NCBI RefSeq assembly: GCF_003628755.1
Contig: NZ_CP029256.1
Coordinates: 1 to 64,000, forward strand
Length of the DNA: 64,000 nt
From: Christensenella minuta
Lineage (GTDB): Bacteria; Bacillota; Clostridia; Christensenellales; Christensenellaceae
Direction: 5' to 3'
The notes below the pieces were generated by a model, which made no database searches, was not told where the DNA came from, and saw nothing but the letters and a program-made list of their open reading frames with translations. A program made the translations under genes and the position numbers. Shown here piece after piece: positions 35,505 to 44,692 of this stretch (positions within the stretch are counted from its first letter, which is position 1; every line of letters begins with the position of its first letter).

Positions 35505-36689
35505 ATGAAAAAAATCGTATGTGTATTACTTGTTCTAGTGCTCGTGGCAGGCCTCGTTGCATGCGGCGCTCCCGCGCAGGGAAGCGCGCCGGAAACGCAG
35601 CAGCCGGGCGAGGCAAGCGGGACGGTGCAGCCGTCCGAAGAGGGAAGCAAGGGGGTAGAAGGAAAAAAGATTAAAATCGGCTGGTCCCCGCCGGACATTA
35701 CAAACGTATTCAAGACTGCGACGGATTATATGGAAAAAGCGGTCGAGGAAGCCAATGCGGCAGGGCTTGATGTAGAACTGATTACGCGCTCCGCTACGGA
35801 ACATACGGATGCCGCCGACCAGGTCAAAACGCTGGAAAATTTTATTCAGAATAAAGTGGACGTCGTCATCGTATCCCCGACCGAGGTCGAGGCTATCAAG
35901 CCGGCCCTCAAGGAAATCAATGAAGCAGGAATTCCGATCATCATGGTCAATATGCTGGATGAACAGGAAGGAATCGATATTGCGAACTTTGTAGGATTTG
36001 ATAACGCACAGGCGGCGTCGGTCAGCGCCTATTCCATGCTCGACGCGCTCGGCGGCCCCGGGGTTGTCGGGGAAGGCGAGACGGTAGAGCTTCCCGAAGA
36101 CGGCATGCTTGACCTCAAGTGGTGGACGGAGCTTTATAAAGATGTTGATAAAGAATCCATCTCCGGGAAGGTGGCGATGATTGAAGGAATCGCGGGAGAC
36201 TTTTTCTCGAATGAGCGGACGCGGGGCTTCATGGAAGTAATTTCGCAATATCCCAACGTAGAGATCGTTGCACAGCAGCCTGCGGACTGGAACCGCCAGA
36301 AAGCGGTGGAAGCGGCGGAAAATATTCTCCAGAACAATCCGGAACTTGACGCGATCTATGCGTCCTGTGCAGAGATGGCATTGGGCACAAGCATTGCGGC
36401 TGAGAGCGCCGGGCGCGCCGACGACCTGATTATCATTTCCAACGACGGGACAGCCGAAACGATCCAGGCGATTAAGGACGGCAAGATTATGGCTGAAACA
36501 TGGCACGGCTTTCCGGAATGGGGCTGGTATGGCGTACAATTTGCCGTGCAGCTTGCATTGGGCGAGGAAGTGCCGCTGAAATACGACATCAGGCCAAGAA
36601 CGGAATATAGCGGGAACGCAGACAATTTCTACCCGGAACCGAAACTGGAAGCGATTGATTGGCAGACGATCATTGACAATGCAAAATAG
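35505..36689 (+). CDS. Sugar-binding lipoprotein of a ribose-type ABC transporter
   Basis: The protein has 394 residues. The N-terminus MKKIVCVLLVLVLVAGLVAC ends in a proper lipobox (LVAC), followed by a Pro/Gln/Ser spacer. From residue 50 it is a Peripla_BP_4 protein: KIKIGWSPPDITNVFKTATDYMEKAVEEA, VDVVIVSPTEVEAIKPAL, AGIPIIMVNM, then the second lobe with NPELDAIYASCAEMALGTSIA. It captures a sugar outside the membrane for the next two genes. Site GGAGGGATTGGTAAA. Hairpin after it favours more copies of this protein than of the pump. Confidence 0.93.
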   Translation: MKKIVCVLLVLVLVAGLVACGAPAQGSAPETQQPGEASGTVQPSEEGSKGVEGKKIKIGWSPPDITNVFKTATDYMEKAVEEANAAGLDVELITRSATEHTDAADQVKTLENFIQNKVDVVIVSPTEVEAIKPALKEINEAGIPIIMVNMLDEQEGIDIANFVGFDNAQAASVSAYSMLDALGGPGVVGEGETVELPEDGMLDLKWWTELYKDVDKESISGKVAMIEGIAGDFFSNERTRGFMEVISQYPNVEIVAQQPADWNRQKAVEAAENILQNNPELDAIYASCAEMALGTSIAAESAGRADDLIIISNDGTAETIQAIKDGKIMAETWHGFPEWGWYGVQFAVQLALGEEVPLKYDIRPRTEYSGNADNFYPEPKLEAIDWQTIIDNAK

Positions 36690-36710
36690 AAAATCCGGTC
36701 TGTAAGAAAG

Positions 36711-36739
36711 TGGTTGCCGTACCCGGTGTGCGGCAACCA
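36711..36739 (+). terminator. Intercistronic hairpin after the binding-protein gene
   Basis: TGGTTGCCG (36,711-36,719) pairs with CGGCAACCA (36,731-36,739) around an 11-base loop, then TTTTAG. It is a partial terminator or 3' stabiliser. Confidence 0.65.
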
Positions 36740-36757
36740 TTTTAGAAGAGGAGGATT

Positions 36758-38260
36758 ATGATGGCAGAATATATCTTGGAAATGAAAGACATCGTCAAGA
36801 GCTTCTATGGAGTCACGGTGCTGCGCGGAGTTAATTTCGGGGTGAGGCCGGGCGAGGTGCATGTACTGCTCGGCGAAAACGGGGCAGGAAAGTCTACCCT
36901 GATGAAGATTCTTTCCGGTGTTTATAAAGCGGACAGCGGCGACATCCTGATCGATGGGAAAAAAGCCGATGTGCGCGATCCGGCGCATTCGCTCGCACTT
37001 GGGATCGGCATGGTCTACCAGGAGCTTTCCCTCGTGCCCGAGGTAAGCGTAGTAGAAAATATATGGCTGGGGAATCTGCCCGCCGGCAAAATGAAATTTA
37101 TCGACTGGAACGGTGCGAAAAAAAGGACGAAACAGATTTTCGACGACTTGGGTGTGGATATCGACGTCAACCGAAAAACGTCCTCATACGACCTTGGAAT
37201 CCAGCAGCTGATCGAAATCTTCCGCGTCATATCAAAGGAGGTTAAAATCGTCATCCTAGACGAGCCTACCTCCTCGCTGACGGACGTGGAGGTGGAAAAG
37301 CTATTCCGCACCATACGCAAACTGAAAAAGCAAGGAATATCCTTTGTCTACATCACCCACAAACTGGAGGAAGTGTTCGAGATCGGCGACCGTGTCACAG
37401 TGCTGCGGGACGGGAGTACCATCGGCAACACGATCGAAACAATAGAGGAAGCCACGGAAGACGGCCTCGTGAGGATGATGGTAGGCAGGACGATCGACGA
37501 ACAATATCCGAAAATATCCTCCGTTACGCCGGAGGCGATACTGGAAGCGCGGGGGTTGTCCGACGGAAAAAATTTTTTCGATGTTTCCTTCACGCTGCAT
37601 AAAGGCGAGGTGCTCGGCGTCGCCGGCCTGGTCGGTTCGGGGCGGAGCAATCTTGCGCGGGCTCTTTTCGGGCTGCGCAGACTGACGGATGGCGAAATTA
37701 CCTATCGGGGTGAACGGTATGCCCCCAAAAATCCGAGCCGCGCGATTGAAAACCGTTTCGGACTAATCACGAAAGACCGCAAAGACGGGCTGCTGCTGCA
37801 TATGCCGATCCGCACCAATATCTGTATCTCCAAAAAGGAGGGGCTCGTAAAAGGCGGATTCTGCCTGCGCGCCAACGAAAAGGAAGAGGCGGAAAAATAT
37901 ATGCGGCTGCTGAACATCGACGCCAACTCCTCCAGCCGGAAAGTGCGCGATCTTTCGGGCGGCAACCAGCAGAAGGTCGCGGTCGCGCGGTGGATTTGCA
38001 ACGGGACGAAGCTCTTTATCATGGATGAACCTACGCGGGGCGTTGATGTGGGCGCGCGTGTGGAGGTCTACAACCTGATTAATGAGATTACAGGAAACGG
38101 CGGAGCGGTGCTGATGATTTCTTCAGACATGCCCGAACTCCTTGGAATATCGGACAACATTATGGTCATGAAAAGAGGCAGGGTCACCGCAATGCTGGAA
38201 AGCGGAGAATGCACGCAGGAACTTATACTTGAAAAAGCGGCGGGGAGCGAAATGAAATGA
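36758..38260 (+). CDS. Sugar ABC transporter ATPase (RbsA/MglA type, double NBD)
   Basis: The protein has 500 residues with two nucleotide-binding domains. First: Walker A GENGAGKSTLMKIL and Walker B with VILDEPTSSL. Second: degenerate Walker A GLVGSGRSNLARALFGLRR, signature LSGGNQQKVAVARW, Walker B LFIMDEPTRGVD. That pattern is normal for the carbohydrate-2 family. It powers uptake through the permease encoded next. AGAGGAGG precedes the ATG; a second ATG follows at once. The stop overlaps the permease start. Confidence 0.95.
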   Translation: MMAEYILEMKDIVKSFYGVTVLRGVNFGVRPGEVHVLLGENGAGKSTLMKILSGVYKADSGDILIDGKKADVRDPAHSLALGIGMVYQELSLVPEVSVVENIWLGNLPAGKMKFIDWNGAKKRTKQIFDDLGVDIDVNRKTSSYDLGIQQLIEIFRVISKEVKIVILDEPTSSLTDVEVEKLFRTIRKLKKQGISFVYITHKLEEVFEIGDRVTVLRDGSTIGNTIETIEEATEDGLVRMMVGRTIDEQYPKISSVTPEAILEARGLSDGKNFFDVSFTLHKGEVLGVAGLVGSGRSNLARALFGLRRLTDGEITYRGERYAPKNPSRAIENRFGLITKDRKDGLLLHMPIRTNICISKKEGLVKGGFCLRANEKEEAEKYMRLLNIDANSSSRKVRDLSGGNQQKVAVARWICNGTKLFIMDEPTRGVDVGARVEVYNLINEITGNGGAVLMISSDMPELLGISDNIMVMKRGRVTAMLESGECTQELILEKAAGSEMK

Positions 38261-39228
38261 AAAGCGAAAATACAGTCAAAAAGCAATCGGCAGGTTATAT
38301 CCTGCAAAAATTCAGCGCAATTGTAATTCTGTTGGCTATCATCGTTATTATGAGCATCGGCAGCGAAAATTTTTTCAGCGGAAAAAATTTTCTTAACATC
38401 CTCAACCAGTCGGCGGTGCTGGGGATCATGGCGATCGGCATGACATTTGTGATTATCACCGGCGGGATTGACCTTTCCGTGGGCTCACTGATGGCGCTCT
38501 CCGGCTCGGTGATGGCTGTTGCGGCTACCAGTCTTTCGGTACCGCCGCTCCTGGCGGTCCTGTTCGGGATCGCGGTCAGTACAGGGATGGGATTTTTAAA
38601 CGGCTTCATCATAACCAAAGGGAAGATACAGCCGTTTGTCGCAACCCTCGGCATGTATACTGCCCTGGAAGGCGTAGCGCTGCTGGTGACCGACGGACTG
38701 CCCATTTCAGGGATACCTGAACAGATGCTGGCTGTCGGGAGCCAGTCAGCGGGAGGCGTTGTCCCCTACAGTATATTTGTGTTTGCGGCGGTTGCCGTTA
38801 TCGGCTGGATTCTTCTCGACCGCACGGTACTCGGGAGAAACACGATCGCCGTAGGCGGGAACGAAGAGGCTTCCAAAACGGCGGGCATCAAAACCGACCG
38901 TACCAAGATTACGATTTATGCTTTAAGCGGCCTGTGCTGCGGCATCGGCGGTCTTGTAATGACAGGCCGGCTCAATTCGGCAAACGCCCTCATGGGCGAC
39001 GGGATGGAGCTTCAGGCGATCACGGCGGCAGCCCTCGGCGGGACAAGCCTCGCCGGAGGCGTGGGAAGCATCGGCGGGACCGTGATTGGCGTACTTACGA
39101 TCGGCGTACTCAACAATGGACTCGATCTCATGAATACGACGCCGTTCTGGCAGAAGGTTATCCTGGGGATTATGATTGTAGCAGTTGTGCTCCTGGACTC
39201 GTGGCGGAAACGGAAATTCAATGACTAA
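38257..39228 (+). CDS. Sugar ABC transporter permease (RbsC type)
   Basis: The protein has 323 residues and about ten membrane helices. Family blocks: ILNQSAVLGIMAIGMTFVIITGGIDLSVGSLMALSG near the start, GKIQPFVATLGMYTALEGVALL, VGGNEEASKTAGIKTDRTKI (loop that meets the ATPase), and AALGGTSLAGGVGSIGGTVIG. This is the BPD_transp_2 fold used for ribose, xylose, allose and similar sugars. It overlaps the ATPase gene by four bases. Confidence 0.95.
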   Translation: MKSENTVKKQSAGYILQKFSAIVILLAIIVIMSIGSENFFSGKNFLNILNQSAVLGIMAIGMTFVIITGGIDLSVGSLMALSGSVMAVAATSLSVPPLLAVLFGIAVSTGMGFLNGFIITKGKIQPFVATLGMYTALEGVALLVTDGLPISGIPEQMLAVGSQSAGGVVPYSIFVFAAVAVIGWILLDRTVLGRNTIAVGGNEEASKTAGIKTDRTKITIYALSGLCCGIGGLVMTGRLNSANALMGDGMELQAITAAALGGTSLAGGVGSIGGTVIGVLTIGVLNNGLDLMNTTPFWQKVILGIMIVAVVLLDSWRKRKFND

Positions 39229-39244
39229 CGCCGGGGAGAAAAAC

Positions 39245-39994
39245 GTGAAGAAGCTAAAAGGAAAATATACCGTTATCACAGGTGCCGGCTCGGGGATCGG
39301 GCAGGCGGCCGCGCGGCTGTTTGCCCGCGCGGGAGCGCGCCTCGCGCTTGTAGACCGCGATTACGAGAGCGTTTGTAAGCTGGAAAAAGAGCTTGGCTTC
39401 GCCAGGGCATACGAAGCGGACGTATCCTCCGAAGAAAGCGTAAGGCGCGCGTTCGGACAGATCAGGGAATGGGGACGGCTGGATACGGCGGTCAACTGCG
39501 CGGGAATCTTTGCGGAAGGAAGCGTGCTCGATACGGATTTTATCCGGTGGAAAACGCTTATGGATATCAATCTGGATGGAATATTCCTGTGTATGAAGTG
39601 CGAGCTGGAAAGCATGAAGGAAACAGGGAAGGGATCGATCGTGAACATTGCTTCGGAAGCGGGCCTCGCCGCGATTGCCGGACAGGTTGCGTACAACGTC
39701 TCGAAAGCGGCGGTGGTCATGTTGAGCAAAAGTGCCGCGGTCGATTATGCGGCGCAGGGGATACGCGTCAACTGCGTTTGTCCGGGACGGATCAGGACGC
39801 CGCTCGTAGAGCATATCATCCAGATCGCCGCCAATCCGCAGGCAGAGCTTGAAAAGCTGTCCTGTGACCGGCCGGCCATGCGTATGGGAACCCCGGAAGA
39901 GATCGCTCACGCATGCCTCGCGTTCGCCGCGGACGATATGGCCTATGCGACGGGCGCGGTGCTGTCGGTGGACGGCGGATATACGGCGCAGTAA
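39245..39994 (+). CDS. SDR-family dehydrogenase in the sugar operon
   Basis: The protein has 249 residues from GTG 39,245, six bases after GGGGAG. ATG 39,221, which overlaps the permease stop, would add eight residues. Rossmann motif ITGAGSGIGQAAA, NAG-type motif in VNCAGIF, catalytic Ser in SIVNIASEAG, Tyr and Lys in VAYNVSKAAV. It is a classical NAD(P)H oxidoreductase. Next to a rare-sugar epimerase and ribose-type importer, it probably oxidises a polyol or sugar taken up by this transporter. Substrate not readable. Confidence 0.88.
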   Translation: MKKLKGKYTVITGAGSGIGQAAARLFARAGARLALVDRDYESVCKLEKELGFARAYEADVSSEESVRRAFGQIREWGRLDTAVNCAGIFAEGSVLDTDFIRWKTLMDINLDGIFLCMKCELESMKETGKGSIVNIASEAGLAAIAGQVAYNVSKAAVVMLSKSAAVDYAAQGIRVNCVCPGRIRTPLVEHIIQIAANPQAELEKLSCDRPAMRMGTPEEIAHACLAFAADDMAYATGAVLSVDGGYTAQ

Positions 39995-40005
39995 GGAGAA
40001 GAGGA

Positions 40006-40874
40006 ATGAAATTCGGTACATATTTCGCATATTGGGAACGGGAGTGGGACGCAGATTACGCATCCTACTGCGAAAAGGCGGCGGGGCTGGGGTTCGACGT
40101 CCTCGAGGTGGCGGCGGGGGCCTTGCGCAGAGAACGGACGCAGAGCTTTTCGATATCAAACGTGCGGCGCAGGAAAACGGGGTCGAAATCACCGCCTGTA
40201 TCGGCCTTCCGCCGCAGTATAACACCGCGTCGGCGGACGAGGGAGTCCGCCGGGCGGGGGTAGAGTATTTGAAGCGCATCATGGACGCGATGTACAAGGT
40301 GGATTCGCATATCTTAGGAGGGATCATCTATGCCTACTGGCCGTGCGATTACAATCAGCCGGTGGATAAGGAGCGCGCGCGGGAGGCTGCGGTGAGGAGC
40401 ATGCGGGAGGCTGCGGATACGGCGGAGAGCCTTGACATCGTGCTGGCGATGGAAACGGTGAACCGCTTCGAGCAATACATCATCAACAGCGCGGAAGAGG
40501 CGGTGGAGTTCGTAAAAGAGATCGGGAAAGAGAATGCAAAGGTAATGCTGGACAGCTTCCATATGAACATCGAGGAAGACGGGCTCGGGGAGGCGATCCG
40601 CAGGACGGGGAACAGCCTGGGGCATTTCCACATTGGGGAAGGGAACCGTAAGGTGCCGGGGAAAGGGCACATGCCGTGGGCGGAAATGGGCGCGGCGCTG
40701 CGGGAGGCCGGGTACGATGGGGCGGTGGTGATGGAGCCGTTCGTGAAGATGGGCGGGACGGTAGGAAGCGATATCAAGGTATGGCGGGACCTGTCGGAAG
40801 GGGCGAGCGTGGAGCAGATGGACGAGGACATCCGGGAAGCGCTGCGGTTTGTAAAAAAACAGTTTGTGGAATGA
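40006..40874 (+). pseudogene. D-allulose/tagatose 3-epimerase-like gene with one frameshift
   Basis: It starts at ATG 40,006 after AAGGAGAAGAGGA. Frame 1 gives MKFGTYFAYWEREWDADYAS and GFDVLEVAAG. After the G-run at 40,116-40,120 the homologous text continues in the -1 frame: LAQRTDAELFDIKRAAQENG. Adding one G restores EVAAGGLAQRTDAEL, so a single G is missing. The rest is intact to 40,874: ETVNRFEQYI (Glu), MLDSFHMNIEED (Asp, His), HIGEGNRKVPGKG and VVMEPFVKMGG (Glu). These match the metal site of sugar 3-epimerases that interconvert ketohexoses. The break is either a sequencing slip, a recent mutation, or phase variation. Confidence 0.8.
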
Positions 40875-40959
40875 GCGGGCGGCGCTTTCCTCCTACGAAA
40901 GACAACACGGCTCATAACACTCTCTCATCATAACACGGAAATGATATCGTTTTCCGGAG

Positions 40960-40984
40960 AAAAAAGGCCCCTGGGCCTTTTTTC
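40960..40984 (+). terminator. Terminator of the sugar operon
   Basis: AAAAAGGCC and GGCCTTTTTT pair around CCTG. It lies about 90 bases past the epimerase stop. Confidence 0.85.
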
Positions 40985-41018
40985 TTGCAAACCGGTAGTA
41001 ATTGGCGGCAAAATATTG

Positions 41019-41024
41019 TATAAT
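41019..41024 (+). promoter_or_regulatory. -10 box upstream of rpiB
   Basis: TATAAT at 41,019-41,024, with only a poor -35 about 17 bp upstream. Confidence 0.4.
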
Positions 41025-41088
41025 TTAATATTAGAAAAGCGTTGTAAGCAGCGCGCTGCCAAATTGAAAATTAGGAGCCGGAGAAACT

Positions 41089-41541
41089 ATGAAAATAGCA
41101 TTTGGATGCGATCACGGCGGGTTTGTTCTGAAAGCCGAGATCATAGAGTATTTGGAAAAGAACGGACATGAAATCATTGACTTCGGGATCAACGACGATC
41201 ATTCGGTGGATTATCCGGATTATGGCCTTCCCGTCGCGGAATGCGTAAGCGCGGGCGAGGCCGACTTCGGCATCATCGCCTGCGGGACCGGCATCGGTAT
41301 TTCGATCACGGCGAACAAGGTCCCGGGTATCCGTTGCGCGCTTCTGTCGGATACGTTTTCCGCCCATGCGACGCGCGAGCATAACGACGCGAACATGATG
41401 GCGCTTGGCGGGCGGACCATCGGTCCCGGCCTTGCGGTGGATATCGTCGATATATTCCTGAAAACGCCTTTTTCAGGAGACGCCCGCCACCAGAGGAGAA
41501 TTGACAAAATAACGGCAGTTGAAAAAAAATATTCTAAATAA
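41089..41541 (+). CDS. rpiB: Ribose-5-phosphate isomerase B
   Basis: The protein has 150 residues, normal length. [11 protein letters not shown], the loop [24 protein letters not shown] with catalytic Cys, and [17 protein letters not shown] are the RpiB/LacA fingerprint. It interconverts ribose-5-phosphate and ribulose-5-phosphate in the pentose-phosphate pathway; some relatives act on allose-6-phosphate. Start after GGAGCCGGAGAAACT. In Bacillus it lies directly after ywlE, but here the sugar module separates them. Confidence 0.96.
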   Translation: MKIAFGCDHGGFVLKAEIIEYLEKNGHEIIDFGINDDHSVDYPDYGLPVAECVSAGEADFGIIACGTGIGISITANKVPGIRCALLSDTFSAHATREHNDANMMALGGRTIGPGLAVDIVDIFLKTPFSGDARHQRRIDKITAVEKKYSK

Positions 41542-41557
41542 TTCGGAGGAGAGAAAA

Positions 41558-42187
41558 ATGGCGTCAGCACACGTATTGGATCACCCGCTTTTGCAGCACA
41601 AGGTATCGATGATCCGCGACAAGAACACAGGGACAAAGGAATTCCGCGAACTCGTTAAGGAAATTGCCATGCTGATGGTGTACGAGGTAACGCGCGATAT
41701 GCCCCTTAAAGAGGTGGAGGTGGAGACGCCGATCACAATGGCGCGTACCAAGGTAATTGCGGGCAAAATGGTAGGAATCGTTCCGATCCTGCGCGCCGGC
41801 CTTGGTATGGTGGAGGGCGTACTGAACCTGATTCCCGGCGCCAAAGTGGGCCACATCGGCCTTTACCGTGACCCGGATACGTTTGAACCTGTGGAATATT
41901 ATTGCAAGCTGCCTGTGGATGCGCAGGAACGCGAGCTGATCGTGCTCGACCCAATGCTGGCAACGGGCGGAAGCGCCTCCGATGCGATCACGCTGATTAA
42001 AAAACGCGGCTGCAGCAACATTAAGCTGGTGAACATCATCGCGTCCCCGGAGGGGATCGAAACGGTCCGCAAGGCCCACCCCGACGTAGACGTCTATGTG
42101 GCGGCTGTGGATGAAGGCCTCAATGACCATGCGTATATCGTCCCCGGCCTTGGAGACGCGGGCGACAGGCTGTTCGGCACAAAGTAA
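41558..42187 (+). CDS. upp: Uracil phosphoribosyltransferase
   Basis: The protein has 209 residues from ATG 41,558 after [42 protein letters not shown] is the family start, [16 protein letters not shown] the PRPP site, and the C-terminal [17 protein letters not shown] the uracil-binding flap. It salvages uracil to UMP with PRPP. It follows rpiB by 16 bases in one operon. Confidence 0.97.
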   Translation: MASAHVLDHPLLQHKVSMIRDKNTGTKEFRELVKEIAMLMVYEVTRDMPLKEVEVETPITMARTKVIAGKMVGIVPILRAGLGMVEGVLNLIPGAKVGHIGLYRDPDTFEPVEYYCKLPVDAQERELIVLDPMLATGGSASDAITLIKKRGCSNIKLVNIIASPEGIETVRKAHPDVDVYVAAVDEGLNDHAYIVPGLGDAGDRLFGTK

Positions 42188-42311
42188 ATTTGGCCCGCCT
42201 AAGCGGCGGCCTGCGGATTTTGCGGACTGTGCCCGGTGCGTTCCCCTAAATCCGGATATTCCGCGCACTCTCTGTGAAACAGGACGCGCAGCGGTTAAGC
42301 AACCGAATGGG

Positions 42312-42337
42312 GGCGGCATGTTTCTATGCCGCCTTTT
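42312..42337 (+). terminator. Terminator after upp
   Basis: GGCGGCAT (42,312-42,319) pairs with ATGCCGCC (42,326-42,333), then TTTT. It lies only about 10 bases before the next ribosome binding site, so it may also act as a leader hairpin for the following gene. Confidence 0.7.
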
Positions 42338-42359
42338 ACAAAGAATCAAAGGAGCCAAG

Positions 42360-43643
42360 ATGCCCGATAAGCGGGAGTGGTACCGCCTTGATACGGCGGC
42401 AAAAATTTATCCGTCTATCTCACAGACGCACAATAACACAACGTTCCGGCTGGAGCTCGAGCTTGACGCGGAAGTGAAACGGGAAACATTGCAGGAAGCC
42501 CTCGTTAAGATCATGCCGCGATTTCCCACCTTTGCGGTCACGCTGCGGCGGGGGATGTTCTGGTATTACTTTGAGCCAAACCCGGCGATCCCGGTAGTGA
42601 AAGAGGAGAACGGGTTCCCGTGCAAGAGGCTCAAGGACTTCATCAACAACGGATTCCTGTTCAATATTATGTATTACAAGAAAAATGTAATCATGGAATG
42701 CTTCCACGGCCTTGCCGACGGCGCGGGCGCCATCGAATTTTTTAAAACGCTGATGTACGAATATTTTAAGCTGTGCGGCTACGATATGGACGCGGAGGAT
42801 ATGGTACTGGATGCGGACGGAAAGGTCCCCGCGGAGGAACTGGAAAACAGCTTCAATGCGTATTACGATGCAAAAGGGGAAGCGAATAAATTGCGTGTTC
42901 CCAAGGCGTTCCATATCATGGGGACGCCCAACCCGGACGGCGGTATTTTCCTCACGCACGGTATCATTGACCTCAAGGAGTTTCTTGCCAGGGTGAAGGA
43001 GCGCGGAGTGACGGTGTCGGCCTATGTGGCTGCGCTGCTCATCGCGTGCACGGCCAAAGACCAGGGGCTTGAATACAAGAAGGACAAGCGTCCGATCATC
43101 ATTTCCGTTCCTATGGATCTGCGCGGAATGTTTCCCTCCCATACGCTACGGAACTTTATTTCCTTCGCAAATGTAGGCACGGTGATCGACGGGAAAGTTG
43201 ATTTCGACCGTATTCTCATGGACGTATCCGCCCAGCTCAAGGCGGGGCTCTCACGGGAAAGCATTTCCGCAAATATCAATAAGAACGTCGGTTTTGAAAA
43301 AAACCCGTTTATCCGGATGACGCCGCTGTTCGTAAAGAACCTCGTGGTGTCGAGCAGCTATAAGAACTATGGAGAGGGCGGCTACACGATGGTGCTCTCA
43401 AACCTGCGCACCGCGCAATTTCCAAAGACCATGCAGGCCCATATCAAACAGGTCTACTATGCTCTGGGGGTAAGCGATATGAACCCGATGAACTGCGTCG
43501 TGGTGTCCTACCAGGACAAGATGGTGATTACTTTCGCCAGAGGCATCAAGGAAACCGGGATCGTACGCTACTTCTTTGAGCATTTTTCCAAGGAACTCGG
43601 CATGCGCGTCGAAATACGCGGAAACGAATGGAGCGGGCAATGA
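42360..43643 (+). CDS. Condensation-superfamily acyltransferase-like protein (cassette 1)
   Basis: The protein has 427 residues from ATG 42,360 after AAAGGAGCCAAG. MPDKREWYRLDTAAKIYPSISQTHNNTTFRLELELD begins the fold. H116xxxD120G121 in CFHGLADGAGAIEFFKTL is the catalytic motif of condensation, PapA and WS/DGAT-type acyltransferases. PMDLRGMFPSHTLRNFISFANVG is the matching C-terminal block. It presumably moves an acyl group from a thioester onto an alcohol or amine. It is paired by an overlap with the zinc-ribbon membrane gene. A paralogous pair is at 56,547-58,476. No thiolation domain, so not an NRPS. Confidence 0.8.
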   Translation: MPDKREWYRLDTAAKIYPSISQTHNNTTFRLELELDAEVKRETLQEALVKIMPRFPTFAVTLRRGMFWYYFEPNPAIPVVKEENGFPCKRLKDFINNGFLFNIMYYKKNVIMECFHGLADGAGAIEFFKTLMYEYFKLCGYDMDAEDMVLDADGKVPAEELENSFNAYYDAKGEANKLRVPKAFHIMGTPNPDGGIFLTHGIIDLKEFLARVKERGVTVSAYVAALLIACTAKDQGLEYKKDKRPIIISVPMDLRGMFPSHTLRNFISFANVGTVIDGKVDFDRILMDVSAQLKAGLSRESISANINKNVGFEKNPFIRMTPLFVKNLVVSSSYKNYGEGGYTMVLSNLRTAQFPKTMQAHIKQVYYALGVSDMNPMNCVVVSYQDKMVITFARGIKETGIVRYFFEHFSKELGMRVEIRGNEWSGQ

Positions 43644-44311
43644 TGAATTATTGCGACGACTGCAAGGTATATGTGGACGGCTGCCTCAAATATTGTCCGT
43701 TGTGCGGCAAACGGCTGACAGACCATCCGGCCGAGAATGAGCTTTATCCGTATGTGACCAAGAAAAAGTTTGTCGATAAACGCAGCCTCACAATGGAATA
43801 TATGGCCTTTGCGACCTTTGTGGTGATCTGCCTGTGCATCGTGGTCAACCTGCTCACATGGGACGGGCACCCGTGGTTTCTCGCGGTGGCGGCCCCCGTG
43901 CTTTACGCCTGGGTGCTGGTCTATATCGTGATCCTGTCTGATAAATCAGCAGGCCTCAAGACCCTGTTGCAGGTGGTTACGCTTACCGCCATGTTTATCG
44001 CTTTCGACTATGTGGGCGGCGGCTTCGGCTGGTCTTACGAGGTCATGATGCCGCTGCTGCTCGCGGTGGGCATCGCGTATATCGACCTGTATTCCTATTA
44101 CCATAAATCCTACTGGCGGGAGAACCTGCTCTTTGCCTTTTTACTGCTCCTGCTGGGGTTCATTCCGTTGATCCTGTACCTGTCGGGAATCTGGATCGCG
44201 CTCATTCCGCTGATCCTGTCCACCTTTGCAAGTGCGATCACAGTCCTGGGGATACTGCGCTTTGCGTTCCGCCAGCTGAAATCCGAAATACAGCGGCGGT
44301 TTCATATGTGA
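43640..44311 (+). CDS. Zinc-ribbon membrane protein, DUF6320-like (cassette 1)
   Basis: The protein has 223 residues and starts at ATG 43,640, overlapping the acyltransferase stop. The N-terminus has C5xxC8 and C19xxC22, a zinc ribbon. From about residue 50 come six or so membrane helices (MEYMAFATFVVICLCIVVNLL to LILSTFASAITVLGILRF). The C-terminus is basic. Function unknown. Strict pairing with the condensation-like enzyme in two loci suggests it presents or exports the acylated product. Confidence 0.75.
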   Translation: MMNYCDDCKVYVDGCLKYCPLCGKRLTDHPAENELYPYVTKKKFVDKRSLTMEYMAFATFVVICLCIVVNLLTWDGHPWFLAVAAPVLYAWVLVYIVILSDKSAGLKTLLQVVTLTAMFIAFDYVGGGFGWSYEVMMPLLLAVGIAYIDLYSYYHKSYWRENLLFAFLLLLLGFIPLILYLSGIWIALIPLILSTFASAITVLGILRFAFRQLKSEIQRRFHM

Positions 44312-44335
44312 TTTTTTGAAAGGAAACATCGTATT

Positions 44336-44638
44336 ATGGTTCGTCATATTATTCTGTGGAATATCAGGGAAGAAATCGCGGGTGTGGAACGTGTCCGCGT
44401 AAAGGAAGCCATGAAACGGGAACTGGAGGGGCTTCGGGGCAAGATCGACGGGCTCCTCGAGCTGGAGGTAGTGACCCGTCCGCTTCCCTCCTGTAATGCG
44501 GATGTCATGCTTAAAAGCGTGTTTACGGACGCGCAGGCCCTTGCAGATTATATCGTCCACCCGGAGCATAAGCGTGTGGGCCAGGAATTTGTCCGCCCGG
44601 TGGTGTGCAACCGCATGTGTATGGATTATGAAGAATGA
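44336..44638 (+). CDS. Dabb (stress-responsive alpha/beta barrel) domain protein
   Basis: The protein has 100 residues. MVRHIILWNIREEI, KIDGLLELEVVTRP, DVMLKSVFTDAQALADYIVHPEHKRV match the ferredoxin-like dimeric Dabb fold, including the HPEH motif. Related proteins include plant stress proteins and polyketide cyclases; the reaction here is unknown. It follows cassette 1 by 24 bases, after GAAAGGAAACATCG, and ends at a bidirectional terminator. Confidence 0.85.
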   Translation: MVRHIILWNIREEIAGVERVRVKEAMKRELEGLRGKIDGLLELEVVTRPLPSCNADVMLKSVFTDAQALADYIVHPEHKRVGQEFVRPVVCNRMCMDYEE

Positions 44639-44655
44639 AGGAAAGAACGGCAAAC

Positions 44656-44684
44656 AAAAAGCCCGGCTGCAGCCGGGCTTTTCC
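44656..44684. terminator. Bidirectional terminator between convergent genes
   Basis: AAAAAGCCCGGCT and AGCCGGGCTTTT pair around GC. It serves the Dabb gene (+) and the lipoprotein gene (-). Confidence 0.85.
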
Positions 44685-44692
44685 GTTCTATA

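Noticed and set aside
39849-40005. Long N-terminal extension of the epimerase frame
   Set aside because: It overlaps the SDR gene in another frame; the real start at 40,006 is in the other frame, joined by a frameshift.
40096-40874. Two separate genes at the epimerase locus
   Set aside because: The pieces join into one family protein with one missing base, so a frameshift is simpler.
42360-43643. Nonribosomal peptide synthetase
   Set aside because: There is only a condensation-like fold with no adenylation or thiolation domain in or near it.
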